This document shows positions 22,640-37,067 of a stretch of DNA of 64,000 nucleotides, piece after piece. The stretch is from Letharia columbiana (taxonomy: Eukaryota; Ascomycota; Lecanoromycetes; Lecanorales; Parmeliaceae), in contig NW_023501056.1 of the NCBI RefSeq assembly GCF_014066305.1, positions 832,501 through 896,500 on the forward strand, given 5' to 3'. Under the pieces are notes generated by a model. That model was given only the letters and a program-made list of their open reading frames with translations, did not search any database and was not told where the DNA came from. The position numbers and the translations under genes were made by a program. Each line of letters begins with the position of its first letter. The stretch's first letter is position 1.

Positions 22640-23060
22640 TCAGGGGAATGGGATGAGCTAAGCAGAACTGCGTAGGCCGCGGGGCTGGGCCCGACATCTA
22701 CACAGTACATGGTGGTGGGCAACGCTACCATAGCAGGCCGAAGGACCTCTTGTATGCCAGACTCGACTGGCTACATGTATAAGGCTCAGTATGGCAGCAC
22801 ACCGTCTTAGAGTACGTAAGATTCTGCAAAAGCGAATAATGGATAGGCCATAGTTAACCCCGTTTGCGCGACACTCCATGCGCTGAGCGCAAGTCGCGTC
22901 TCCATGTTTGACAATTGAGGAGACCCCAGACACTCGGGATAAAAATTCAAATCTATCCATATACCATTGAAAACCTCATTCCCTGCATACTACTGCTCTA
23001 ATACTCTCTTGGCATTCTTGGGTCCACGCTGTCTTCCTCAGTCCACGTTCAAGATTCAGC
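22640..23060. other. Intergenic
   Basis: 3' region of OST4 and promoter of the secreted-protein gene. No gene supported. Confidence 0.45.
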
Positions 23061-23792
23061 ATGCATAAGCCAAGGTTTTTTTCGTTCATCTCGTTCCTCC
23101 AATTGCTTGCAGTTTGCGGGGCAGCATCGCCACAGTCCTCCAACAACCAGGACATGGGCTTACCATCTAGCTTGAGATATCCTTCATTTCCGACTACATC
23201 TCTCAACGCGTGAGTCTCCACCACTGTCTCCAATATACCAGCCCAAGTAACGCAGACGTTCCACATCTAGCTCGATTACCAAAACGGCCCGACGCTTCTA
23301 CATCACCGACACCCAGCTAGCAATAGACTTCTGGCATCAAGCACCCTCCATCCCCCGCGAAGACGTCCTCATGTGCGTCATCGAAGGCTTCTCGAAAATA
23401 TTCGGCACCAACCCTGCCGAGATGATTCCCGGTCTCAGCACCTTCTATTACCAAAAAGTCTCCTTCATACACGTCCAGGACCTCAATCCAACCGTCGGGA
23501 GGGCGCACACGTATCAGGATTTGGCAAATACGCTAAGGGGCATTGGGGAGTACATGACGCAATACAATGCGTTTTGGACCAGTGAGTTTCAGGTGTGGGC
23601 AATAACCCCGACGGCGGAGGTAAAAATTGGGAGTGGGGGAGTAGGTGGGAAGATGATGTTGCAGGCGACGGATGCTGTGAGTACTGAGTTGGGTGCTCAG
23701 ACAGGGACACCTGCATGCAATCGTGGGAACCGGCATTGTGTGACATGATGAATGCTTTTCGGAGATAGGTGCTGGTCTGGACAGCCCGGTAG
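23061..23792 (+). CDS. Putative secreted protein, family not recognised
   Basis: Exons 23061-23209, 23256-23676 and 23769-23792 give 197 residues. The start MHKPRFFSFISFLQLLAVCG is a typical signal peptide, with probable cleavage near Ala-Ala-Ser. The mature part contains ARRFYITDTQLAIDFWHQ, CVIEGFSKIFGT and RGIGEYMTQYNAFWTSEF. It has few cysteines and no enzyme motif I know. The last intron (23677-23768) is followed by an exon of eight codons including stop (VLVWTAR); if it is retained the protein instead gains 24 different residues, ending at 23748. Function unknown; an extracellular or wall location is inferred from the signal peptide only. Confidence 0.65.
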
Positions 23793-25610
23793 AGCAGAAA
23801 GAATTGGTGCCTGGAAAAGACTCAACTACGGGGTTGGAAATGTCTGCTTCATTCCTCATATGCAACGACACAAGTCCTTCAAGCGAAACTATGTGGAATA
23901 TCTGCCACGAATCACTTGGACTTAGACTGCCTTTCCTCGAAAAGGCTTGAAATGAGTCTGCGACGTTTCAAGACCAGCACTTTTAAGAAGTAGTCTCTTG
24001 TTTAATCTTCTCTATCGCGGCTCAAAGTCTACGAAGGAACGCCTGGTGTCACTGTTTTGACTTCCACCACTCTTCGTTCTCCTATTCTAGCTACGCAACA
24101 CTGATAGTTGCGCAGTCATGTCTTGCGACCTCCCTGCTGGCGATGCTTTGGGAGTACTTCTTAGTAATAGCCTGTCGCAATGCGCAGCGTCGCACAAAAT
24201 GGCGCTCCAAGGCCGATCACAGGGTCGCCTTCTACCTCGTTGGCAAATAGAATTGGAAGAAGAGATCCCATAGCTATTGGGCGGATGGTGATGCGGTGGA
24301 TATGCCGATTAGCCTGGATCGAAGACTGGTTGCGTGTAGTGGAGCTGATGGGAGGTTAAATGTTTAAGACTGGAGAAAGGGCAGTTTGAGGGGGATGGTT
24401 AAGACGGGTCTCAGGTCTGACACCGATGCAGGTATCGTCGCTGATACAGAGTCAGTCTTAAAACAATCGAGTGCTGTGACTTCTTACATCTTAACAGCCA
24501 GCCTTGGTGGCGGACGGGTTTCAAACATGAAATGGATTAAGGTAGCAATTGATTCCCTTGGGCACAACAGCGCTCCAGACAGACCTAGTCGCCTCATCAA
24601 ACAGAGCAACAACTAGGGAGAAGATTGTAAATTGATTGGACGTCATTGCTTCTTGCTCTATGGTGGCCCGCCTGGGTGGCGCGAAAGGCCCAAACGACTG
24701 CCTTTGCCCTGTTTCAGTGACGGAAACATGATACTTAGAGAGAGGCTGAGGAAATTCCCTCCCCCATCGGGCGACCATTTCAAGATGTTTATAAAGGGCA
24801 TGTCTCGCTCTGACATTGATGGTCATACTTCATCAGACTCCTTCATTACAATCCGAAACAGATCAGCCACATCGAGACGCGGACGCACAGACACACGTAT
24901 TACTCATTCAGCCAAAGAGACTTATACACTCGCATACACAAAATATCAAAGTACGTCCTTCAAACAATGTGTCGCTTGCTTTATGACTGACACGGCTTCA
25001 GCGAGGATGTGCAATCAACACCAATCCTACTTCAATTGCGGACACGCGGTCAAGTCCATGCCTGAGCAATGAGACACTGCTGGAGGATGCCGTGACTGTA
25101 TGGATACAGAAACTGTGTAAGCGACCGAGCCAGACGGGCAATATCCTTGAAGTTTCGATAGATTGCTGATATCTGTCGATAGGCGCGTCCTTAAGCGCTA
25201 TGAGTGCAGTTCGTCCCTTCGATGCCTATCTATTTCGCATCCATTACTGATCGAATACTAGCGGCTTGCTTTGCAGCAGCCGTTCGGGCTGCAACGGCTC
25301 GGTACTGTTACCAGGCTTTTGAAAAGCAGGTAGTAGTAGCTTCTCAGTATCAAAAGCAGCGAGATTTATTGAGGATGGAATTGGATGAAATCCAGCGCTG
25401 TGTTTTCAGCAAGGCATCACAGCAAAAGAGCGGTTAGCGAGCCAAGGAAGCATGCTAGGAAGGACAGTTGAATGCCTGGATCTTTGAATCAAAAAGACAC
25501 CATATTAGAAGATTTTCAGAATCAGATATTCCCTTCTTCATCTAACCTTATAACAACGTGAGCATGCATCGGCCGTTAGTCGCATCTTGCCTTCGAGGAT
25601 CTCATTAACA
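23793..25610. other. Gene-poor 1.8 kb with scattered small frames
   Basis: No intact gene is supported. Small ATG frames exist at 24118-24273 (51 codons) and 25007-25072, the latter extending in phase beyond a TGA with a Cys/His pattern. A helical, coiled-coil-like frame lies at 25204-25437. These may be exons of one hypothetical or decayed gene. Confidence 0.4.
25007..25437 (+). pseudogene. Possible decayed small Cys-rich gene
   Basis: From the ATG at 25007 the frame reads MCNQHQSYFNCGHAV, meets a TGA at 25070-25072, and continues in the same phase with GGCRDCMDTETV. A GTAAGC donor lies near 25117, with a GATAG acceptor near 25183. After that, a frame with a helical tail (SQYQKQRDLLRMELDEIQ) runs to the stop at 25435-25437. 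Cys-rich starts of this kind followed by a coiled coil occur in many small fungal proteins, but I cannot build an uninterrupted model. Confidence 0.25.
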
Positions 25611-28462
25611 TCACATCATACATCCCCCCTCCTTCGAACTCCCCACCTCACTGACCCCTAGTCTAATCTTCCTCCTCTCGCTGCCACCACCAACGCTGCC
25701 ACCCACCAGGCTCGACCAAGCTTCAACCATCCATTCGTACCACACCTTCCTGTTGTCCGTAGCGCGGAAGATGGAGACAGTAAGGGTGGAGCCATCGGGG
25801 GTGTAGAGCGGTGTCTATGTACTCACGTCAGCGTACCTAGTAACAGGGCGGCCAGGAGAAGGGTGGGGGGGTGGGGGAAGACTTACTTTCAGTGGGAAGA
25901 AGATCGGGAACCAACTCATCATCTCCGGGCTCTTCTCATCCATGTTGAGCGGATTTGTACTTAGCTCAACCCCCGGATACAGCGTCGCTTCAAAGTATCC
26001 CGCAAGCCCGTGACACACAGCCCGATCTCGCAGATTGAAACTGAGACGAGCCTGCCGGGTGTTGTGGGTATTTTCGGAAGACGCAGGAAGCGTTTCCATA
26101 GGACCGTGGCTAAATGACCAGACGGGGAGGACGTTGGGCACAGGAGTCGGTATTGCGGAGCTATCCGTAGCAGATGAAGTCGTACTGGGACGCGAGGTCG
26201 TGGAGAGATAGTCGATTGCGTGTAACATCACCACGTAAGGTGTGTTTGGCGCTTCTTTGTCAGTCATTGTACGGGCTAGGATATCGGCGTGGAGTTTAGG
26301 AGCCGCAATGGGGGTTAGATAGGCTGTGTAGGAGGCGGGGATTGAGATTCCGTGAGTGGGGTTTAGCAGAGGGAGGATGCCGTCGAGGCATTCCGGTGAG
26401 AGCTCGTTGTCGGCGAAGGAGCCCAAGAGTTCGGAGATGAGGATGTCGATGGGGCCGTGGCTTACTGTTCGGTCAGTGGTGGAGGCTACGGCAGAGAATT
26501 GGTTCTGGCTAATGACTATGCTACCGTTTTCATCGCGAGGTGGCGGCCACTGTCCTGTATAGCCAGAAGGTTGGGTTGCAGTTTCTCGTAGCGGTCCTTT
26601 CCAAGATCGCATATCCGACTTGACAAGATTGACGCAATTGCTCCATCTTTCTTCATTATGTCGTTGCAACAGCACGAAAGCGTTTGGATTCTTCTCCACG
26701 GCCCACATGTCGATCGGCACACCCTCGCTCTCGCTAGCTAGCAGTGCTTTCGTGACCAGTGGACCCCGTCCAGCACCCACAACAGCCACAACGACTCGGC
26801 CCTCCGGCCCTGAAGCAGGCTTGCCTTGCTCGCGCCAGTCAATCAGAGCCTGAGCGATGGCTTGATAGTACAAGTCATACTTGACAGGGTCTTTCTCAAA
26901 AACTTCGTATGTGATGCTTTCCAAATTGTCGGTTAATGGCTGCAGAGGTGATTGTAGATAGTCTTGATAGCCGGCACCGAAGCGCTGGAGCAACGTCTTG
27001 GGAGGCTGCTTGCGCTGGAGATAGCGGAGGTAATTGAGATGAGGCGTTGGTCCGACATTCTCGGACTTCCTGCTGTCTTGTCGCCAGATCTGGCTTGCTT
27101 CGGCAGGCGTGGGTGCGGATGCGAAGGGCCCAGCTGCTTCGCTAGACGGTTGCCAGCCATTGGCCACAGTTGTGCTGGGTTCGGGCCTTTCGGGTGCAGG
27201 TATGGAACCAACGTCCACGAGGAGGATCCACGGAGCATTGCGGATGCGCATGTACTGGGTCAGTAGTTCTTGATGGCTGTGAGTGAAGGCGGGATGGCCT
27301 GTGGCATTCTGAAAGAAAGTCTTCTCACTGAAACAAATGAGGCGCAAGGGCTCTGAGTGCCACCGAGAGCGGACGCTGAGAGGTGGGAGATGCGAGGGCA
27401 CCGAGAGAGCTATGTTCATTATTAGCAGCCGCTTGTTCTCAAGGCCTGGCTGACGTTATAAGAGACCATATGGGAAGTAGGTACCTCAGGAAAGATGCCA
27501 CGAGATCACCACAAGGCTCCAAAATCCAACACTGCCGGCCATGAGAGCTAGCAATACGGAAATTCCGTAGGAAGGGTGTAGGCGATGGAAATGAAGATGT
27601 GTTTCTATTCTTACCTACGAAAAGCCTAGCATTGTATGTACATAGCGTCCTTATGACGTTCCATGCATCCCATGTGCCGAAGAAGTCAAACCTCGTAGAC
27701 CTCTTACGCCTCACGTTTGCTCCATCATCATTCTGATCCGATTCTCTCACTGCTCCTCTCGTAGATTCCATGGAGCCTCTGCTGCTGTGCCCTTCTGAGA
27801 GTCCCATATATTTTGCTCTTGCTTCCTTGGCCAAACTTCCCTCGACTTCGTCGCTGTCTTGCTCAGGATCGTCCATCATGGGTAGCATTATAGAGAGTTG
27901 TATGTATTGTGCGATCTTCAAAGCTTCCTGGACGGCGTAGGCGTATTGTGTCACGCCTTCGCCATGGAGCTTGCTGTGATGCAACTTTGGACTGGGTAGT
28001 ATTATGTTTCCTATTCCACAAAATGCTGCGTATGCCACTTCTAATTCCAGGACTTGACGAGATAGGCAGTATATCACCGGATCTGGCGAACAAAGATCGA
28101 TCCAAGGGCTCACCACGGCGAGTAGATGGGATACGGTCGCGCCCGGAGCCAACGGTGTGTCAACTGGCGACAGAGAAGGTATAGTCGGTACCGACAAGTC
28201 CGTGCCTGGGTTCTTCTCCAGCTCCGCGATGTGAGTGGATACGAGGGTAAGCACTCGCGTGTGAAAACTTGGAGTTGTGATAGGGCTAGTAAGCATGTCA
28301 TACTGGGAATTGATTAATTTCTCATCATGCCGGATCTGTTATTCGACAACTCACATTACAAGCATGGGCTTGCTCCAGGAATTCTGGAGTGACTCGTACG
28401 CGTTTGCTGTCATGGTGTCCAATCCAAAAGGTGGGGGTCCAATCTTCTGCTGGTGAATCCAT
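25611..28462 (-). CDS. PRMT5: Protein arginine N-methyltransferase 5 (PRMT5/Skb1/Hsl7)
   Basis: Type II arginine methyltransferase making symmetric dimethylarginine on Sm proteins and histones, also linked to cell-cycle control in fungi. Exons in reading order: 28462-28355, 28302-27615, 27409-25887 and 25814-25611, giving 840 residues. An N-terminal TIM-barrel-like part (start MDSPAEDWTPTFWIGHHDS) spans about 390 residues. The Rossmann methyltransferase core has VVAVVGAGRGPLVTKAL (motif I, near residue 470). The double-E loop ELLGSFADNELSPE sits near 590. A beta-barrel region ending in WYEWMVEAWS follows. The 204-nt second intron contains a decoy acceptor with the same CTCTC start; using it causes an early stop. 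Head to head with PRP43. Confidence 0.95.
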
Positions 28463-28774
28463 CCTGCTGGAGTGAAGAGATGACAATTGGAGTGATTCGG
28501 CGATAGTAGAACGTGAAGTAAGACGGTGATCATCTACGTAGAAGCTAAAGCATTATCCTCACATACCAAAGAACAAAGAACAAAAGACAACAGAGATCAA
28601 GGAGTGTATGTGCCTGGGTGCCTTGCCTTCGCAGCAGATTGGACCCTTATTAGCCGCAATTCCAGTCAGGACTAGCGCGATATCAGGCCGAGTTCAGCCT
28701 TACAGAAAATAGTTGACGGCGTAATATGCACCAACTCTGCACTTTAAATTAGCAAACTCTATCATTCTTTCGCC
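28463..28774. promoter_or_regulatory. Bidirectional promoter PRMT5/PRP43
   Basis: Only 312 bp separate the two start codons, so the two RNA-metabolism genes must share this promoter region. No specific site is recognised. Confidence 0.5.
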
Positions 28775-31461
<2,687 letters not shown>

Positions 31462-32369
31462 GAATTGGCCATGACTGGTAACACCTGCGGAAAGATTTTG
31501 CCATGATTATCTGAATACACTTCGGATCCGCCATCGTTGGTCCAGCGGTGCTCTGTGCATAGCTCTCAACTACATAGCGGGAGAACACCATGCAATACAG
31601 ACTCACCTGAAAGAAGAGTGGCCCGCTGCAAGGTTCTCATATCCTTTCGTACGAAGCTTTCGCAGTTCAGCTCACCGGCAGTTCTCTATTTGAGGTGTGC
31701 GATACGTGTATGACTCTCCTGGTCCGACGTGTTCAACAACGTTGATCAGACCCAATGTGTCGGGCAGGCCGGTAGGGGCGGACCCTGAAGAAGTGGCCGT
31801 CGCAGCGGTGGGAGTCCTTCGGAGTTTACCGCAAAGGACAAGGCCCCTTCGTCGACACAGTACCCTGTCTAGACCACTTCTGCATATCCAATCAATGCCA
31901 AGTTTCCTGCACTTGAGTGCCGTGAGATTACCATGACGTCTATGAAACACGCACTCGCCATCTCGTCATGCGGGCGTTCATTTTTTTGGTCCGATGAAGA
32001 GCTGCCTACTACTGTAAGCATCCATATCTTTCCTCCACCAGGCCCTCCTTCAGAACCATAACCAAATGGATACAAACGTCACGTAGTCCTGGTATCTTGC
32101 CCTTTCTCCAGAAACCCATCCAGGGTCGCCCGGATCTTCTCCCCACCCCTTTCTTCATGCATTGCGCTCAGTATTCACGGAGTCGGCTACACATGCTGCT
32201 GCATTGTTTGATTTGTCCCCCACTCAAGCCTTGTAACAGCACCACCTTCCCAGTCCGTGGGTGCGAGCAAGATCGGCACCGGAGGGCGAAGGTCGGACCA
32301 CCGGACTGGAATGGCGATGCAGGAGTTGGGGCTGTGTGGATCAGGTAGCTCGTGCTGTTCCGGCCGACG
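31462..32369. other. Coding-like but unresolved minus-strand stretch
   Basis: Minus-strand frames here read like protein in pieces (VRWSDLRPPVPILLAPTDWE ending at 32186; KIRATLDGFLEKG near 32110; a 68-codon frame 32075-31869), but I could not connect them with convincing introns. They may be further exons of the small gene annotated at 32370-32636. Confidence 0.35.
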
Positions 32370-32636
32370 CTACGTCTTGTGCTGGCTGCTTCTACGAGGA
32401 GGATCGGCACTTCTTGCAGTGGGGTGGCGAGGATGATGAGTTGTTTGGACGCCAGACCCGGATGGAGGGTTGAGAGTGTGGGGGACGAAAATTTTCTCCT
32501 GGTCAGCGGTGCCTTTGTTGGTACCGAACGTGTGCTGGAATAGGTACGTTCAGAGACGTCAGCGCTTAAGATTTCGACTTCTCCGTACGAACTCTTCCGC
32601 GGAGCCGCGGCTGACTTTCACGCAGTAGGTAGGCAT
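32370..32636 (-). CDS. Hypothetical small protein, model uncertain
   Basis: An ATG at 32636 starts MPTYCVKVSRGSAEEF, which meets a GTACGG donor at 32588. After the CCAG acceptor at 32535 the frame continues HTFGTNKGTADQEKIFVPHT and ends at a TAG (32370-32372), giving 70 residues. Downstream of the TAG the same frame stays open for more than 50 further codons, and a second frame is open over the same DNA for about 110 codons. The true gene may therefore be longer with another intron. No family is recognised. Confidence 0.3.
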
Positions 32637-32854
32637 GTTTTCGGCACGTGTTGGGCATAGGGAGTGCGGTGCGGCTTGGATGGCGGTGGGCTTGAATGTC
32701 TCGTGTTGGGGCGCTTTGTGCGTGTGGATGTTGGGTTTCATTTACTACCATCGCTACGATGTTCGTTTCTGACTCGGTGCTTCTTTTGCTGTGGTGCTGC
32801 TTTGGACAATGTAGACGCTCGGGGCGCTTTTCTTCTTGTTACTTCTTGGCCACT

Positions 32855-33405
32855 TCATGCGCCCGATCGGCCTGTTTCCTCCTCATCTTCCTCGTCCTCT
32901 GAATACTTCACCTTCTCCCAGTCGTCCTCGTCCTCCTCAGCTGCCTCCTTGTTCTTGTCCTCCATCATCTTCACATCGTCGTCCAACTTCTTCTTGTTCT
33001 CCTCCCTTCTCTTCACATTCTCTTTGTCACTTTGTTCTCTGATTGCAAGCTGAGCGAAGATCAATTCGTACTTCGAGGGGTATGGCCCTAGGACTGATAA
33101 GCTGTTGATGCGCCCCAACGGGACCATCTGAACGACGTACGGCATCTCCGACCTGGCACCTCATCCGTGCTGATGACCAAATGTTAGTCCTGAAGACCGC
33201 ATGAATGAGCAGTAGTGGTGTGGTGACTCACCAAGCACGATCTCCCTCGGTACAGGCTTCGCTACTTTCACAAATATTTCTAAGCAGCAATTACGGGACA
33301 TAGGTAGAGACGGGAGACGTACTTGGCGACCGTGTCGCCTGTCCCATGGGGTTTCCTGTAGGCATCGCCCGGTTTGCCGTCTTCTTCTGACGTGTGCGAG
33401 GACAT
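32855..33405 (-). CDS. Hypothetical protein with coiled, acidic C-terminus
   Basis: Three exons in reading order: 33405-33323, 33279-33232 and 33152-32855, giving 142 residues. All three junctions are GT...AG and keep one frame, which supports the model. The start is MSSHTSEEDGKPGDAYRKPH. The middle reads MPYVVQMVPLGRINSL and PYPSKYELIFAQLAIREQ. The last 60 residues are Lys/Glu/Asp-rich and probably helical, ending in an acidic tail. I recognise no family; an intracellular soluble protein is likely because no signal or membrane segment is visible. Confidence 0.5.
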
Positions 33406-34446
33406 GCTGGATGAGAAATGTCAGTAGTGAGTGCAATGACGCGTATCCCAGACGGTGTGCGTTGCAAGTTTGGCCGCCTATGTCTCTGTGTCTGGAAGTT
33501 ACTAGCTTGCTGATGGTGCCGATGGATGGAGTAAAGATGCGTGTCTGTGTCTTTGAGCGGCTGATCCGTCGGGGATAGTTGTGTCTGGATATAAAGAAGT
33601 CAAGTGAAGAGAGAGGTAGCGATGCCTTTTATACATCCTGCGACGTTCGCCTGATCCACGGCGTTGCATGCACAGCCTGATTCTTGACCCCGTGTTTCGG
33701 TCTCTGGAGTCCGATTCGGCCAGCCATACCGGTCGGATATCCGAAACTTCCAGCTACGGCAGCAGGCAGCCTGAGGGTACGGAGTCGTGTCGTCCAATTG
33801 TTCTAGGCGGTCGCCTCATGACATTCGCCTTCTAGGCTTAATACTGCATCATATATGGGCAATCAAGCTTCGAGGTAGGCAGCCTAAGGGTGAAGGATCA
33901 TATTGTTCAATCTTTATTTTAGCCTTCGTTTCGCATATCTCACCTTGTGGGCTTAGGTGAAGTCGATACCATATCTGAAGTGTTTCAGCAGGTACTAAGA
34001 TGTCAGAGGATAGAAGGTCTCGATATCGGACCTTTAACATTGTTGCATGGCTACATTTCCTTGGAGTCCTAGGGCAGGCTTTCAAGGGGCTCTTCGTTTG
34101 GGCGTTTGGGAGTGTCTTGGCGCAGGGGTATGAGAATATGGCTGTCCAGGCCGGTAGTGCCCAGTCCATACACATACGGCTGTGTCGGTGTTCGCGTCGT
34201 GTGCTATTCATCAAGATATAAGATAATTGAATGGCATCTCAAAGGTCTGTCCTTGCGACTGATACATTTCGTTGGCCACTATCTGGCGCTTCTCCCTACC
34301 TGGATGTTTTAGGAGGATCCTTTGACTCGCTCGGTCTTGACATACAAAACCATGTACTCCGGTAAAATCCCAAGGCCCTCAGCCAGCCAAGCGGGCCGAG
34401 ATGAGATAGAGAAGTAATCCTTCGAGACCAGGCGCAGACACACTGA
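33406..34446. other. Intergenic, about 1 kb
   Basis: No supported gene. A 73-codon plus-strand frame at 34000-34221 (ATG start, one hydrophobic stretch) and an overlapping minus-strand frame of 121 codons cannot both be real, and neither shows known motifs. Confidence 0.4.
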
Positions 34447-34959
34447 TCAGCTTCGCCTCACCGCCTGCCTCTCGTTCTCATCATTATCTCGACGCAGTGT
34501 CTCTTCGTCCCCGAAGGTCTCGCCATCATCACCACGAGCCAGCTTCTCTGCGTCCCAGTCTTCCATCCACTTCGCCACCACCCGACCCTTCTCGTCAAGG
34601 TCCCACCATCTCTCAGTGATCATTTGGCCTGGAAAAAGCCTCAGCTCATCCTTCTCACGCCACTGCTCCGGCACCTCCTTCGTCTGCACATTCTCAAGCA
34701 AGTAGTAAATCGCGAAGCTTGCATACTCGCCGTCTTTTTCGACAACGCGGTAGACGGGGGTGTCGCTGACGCGACCGGCGGATTTGTAGTTGTTGAATTC
34801 GTTTTCGATGATGACGAGCTCGTGAGGGGGGTGGAAGGCCTGCGGGTGTTTTGCGGAGACATAGTTTCCAGGGAGTCTCAGACGGCTAGGCTCTGGTGGG
34901 GGAGCGGTGGGGGGGACCGGTGAGCCTTGGGGCTTGGGTTCGGGCTTGGGCGATGTCAT
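34447..34959 (-). CDS. Conserved-looking hypothetical protein, 170 aa
   Basis: Single exon. The frame is open further upstream, but I place the start at the ATG at 34959 (MTSPKPEPKPQG), since the upstream codons look like leader. A Pro-rich start is followed by a compact region with LRLPGNYVSAKHPQAFHPPH, NEFNNYKSAGRVSDTPVYRV, EYASFAIYYLLENVQTKEVP and ITERWWDLDEKGRVVAKWME, then a charged tail. The pattern of aromatic residues suggests a folded domain. No family is recognised and no targeting signal is seen. Confidence 0.6.
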   Translation of the reverse strand: MTSPKPEPKPQGSPVPPTAPPPEPSRLRLPGNYVSAKHPQAFHPPHELVIIENEFNNYKSAGRVSDTPVYRVVEKDGEYASFAIYYLLENVQTKEVPEQWREKDELRLFPGQMITERWWDLDEKGRVVAKWMEDWDAEKLARGDDGETFGDEETLRRDNDENERQAVRRS

Positions 34960-37067
34960 GGTCGCGTCGTGGAAAGTGTGGTTATGGAGGTCTGTTGATT
35001 GTGGACGTTGAGTTGTAGAGGATTTTCTTTTAGGGATGTGTGTAATGTTGAGGAAGGAAAGATGGAATGTTAAGAAAAGCGAAGGTAAGTAGTCATGTGG
35101 AGACATCTCTGTAACACAGGGGCGTATCACGTGGAAAAGTGACGCCGTCTCAGCTGCCCAATGGAAACTTGGTGCAGTCTAGACAGCGGCAATGATTCAG
35201 AGGGGTCTGTTTCGATGCTGTTCCGAGACCTTGTCGTTTCGTCGAATGCTGTGAGGGATATGCAAGCGATTGGTTTCAAAAGGCGAGCAAGGCGACCGTA
35301 TGTACTGTATTTACCGAGCTTTTCTTGACTGACAAGATATAGGAACGCGCCTAGTGGTAGTACCTTACATATTACGAAACACACGAGAGTTTGGCCCATT
35401 GCTTGGTCGTGTCAGCTCTCGAACAGCTCCTAGCAAGAGAGACTGGGTCGACTTACCCCGTTTGAGGCGGGACAGGTCAGTGACCAATGGTACTCACAAG
35501 ATGATTCCGCCGGGTTTTTGTAACCCTTGAACCTTCATCATACCACCCCCACACTCGGGGTCGTCACTGCGCGGCGTCTGCCCTGGAAGGATGAGTCCGC
35601 CTGCAATTCAGCTTCTCTGAAACGCCCGTCGCCCACAAGGCTACCTCACACGCGATTACCTCTCTAGAGTGGATGACGAATAGTGGCAAAGCTGCCGATT
35701 GACCCTGATCTCTGCACGGCTGTGCGCCGCTGCGCTTGTCCGGCCTCCATCTCGCCTGCTATTCTTCAGTAATGTATCAGACTGCGCTACCTCAATGTAT
35801 GCGCTTCTTTGTGATTCAAGTTAGATAACGCTGCAAAAATTGTTGGCTGACAGCTCCGCATGGCGGACTGAAGGTTGGGTCATTGCCCTTGCACAAAATA
35901 GAAGGGCGTCACTTTCGGTCGCGTTTGGTCCGTAGGATTGGGTGACGGACCCCTGCGTTGAAGGCGTATCCGATATCCTAAGCCACTGGGCCGGGCCGTT
36001 GAAAGGCAGCACTTCAGTAAGTCGGCAGGTCGAGTCTTTTGGCGAAATCTCTTTCTCTTTCCACGGCATGTTGCATAGCCTCGGTCCGAGTACAACCATG
36101 CTTACGTCGGGTACAAGCCCCACATGAAGAGCAGTCAATGGGCAGCAATCTACTTGAGCGTATCCAATTCATGAATTGAAACTCCTTCAGCCGTATTCCA
36201 TCCTTCTCTTCTGTTATGCCGCAACATGCCGCGCGTAAGCGTCTTTTCCCAGGACAGGTGGTGCCGAGAAGTTGAACAAATAGTGCAGGCAAAGGATCTG
36301 CCCGAAGAGAGTATTCGACGAGAGATTTGCTCGCATGAGAACCGGGGTTGAGAAGGCGATGCCGGGAGGGTAACGATCTGGGTTCGGAGATGGGTATTGT
36401 CCCCCAGTGAATCTATCCGTAAATGTGTAAAGTGTGCGAAACTAGGTACTTGAATGCGGTCTTTGTACCAAGAGGGCATCATTTCAAAGCGAACGTCGTC
36501 GTTTCTTCGACCCCCATATCGAAACTCTGAATTCGGTGTTTCCTTTCTCGTTGTCTGAATTGTTTGGCTTTTGTCGGGTTACTAGAAACTTGGGAAACTT
36601 CCATTTGGGTTGGAGTTGCGGTTATAAAAGCTTGGCATTGAGCTTCCGGATCGGGAATGGTGGAATGTGGAATGGAATGGTATTTACTAGGCACCAATGT
36701 TAGCCGCTATGTTCATGGATGTTAAAGGTGCTATTGAACAGGGTACTAGACGCCTAAAAAGGTGGCGTCGGCTGGGCTGAGATTTAGTCTGTAGGAATAT
36801 CACGTTTGGAGCGGGTTGTTCCTCGGTGGGTTGTTTTCTTGAATGAAGCGTATTGCAAAAGTGGTAGCAGTGAAGCACACTGCCTTGTTCTTGTCTCAAC
36901 GTATCCTCCCATGGTATTAATCGCAAGGAATTGTTTCTGCCGCCCATCTATCCTCTCAGAGTGCAACAAGTCTGTTGTCTTACCAGTTCTTCGTGGTGGC
37001 AAAGGTATCCCATGCTTTTGCATCACAACAAACGGTTTCGCTAATTACTAATGAGGCAGCACGATTC
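34960..37067. other. Gene-poor 2.1 kb
   Basis: Contains the promoter of the 170-aa gene and the 3' end of GDE1. Minus-strand frames of 105-110 codons (35821-36138, 36150-36482) and a chain of overlapping shorter ones up to 37026 show no known motif; stops are sparse here but no splice model stood out. Confidence 0.4.

Noticed and set aside
34000..34221. 73-codon plus-strand ORF with a hydrophobic stretch
   Set aside because: No supporting motif, and it is mirrored by a longer minus-strand open frame; evidence is insufficient for a gene call.
35031..35048. Second end of the hAT-like MITE (tagggatgtg)
   Set aside because: Only one end is present, with no partner inverted repeat or target duplication nearby; a ten-base match is expected by chance in a window this size.
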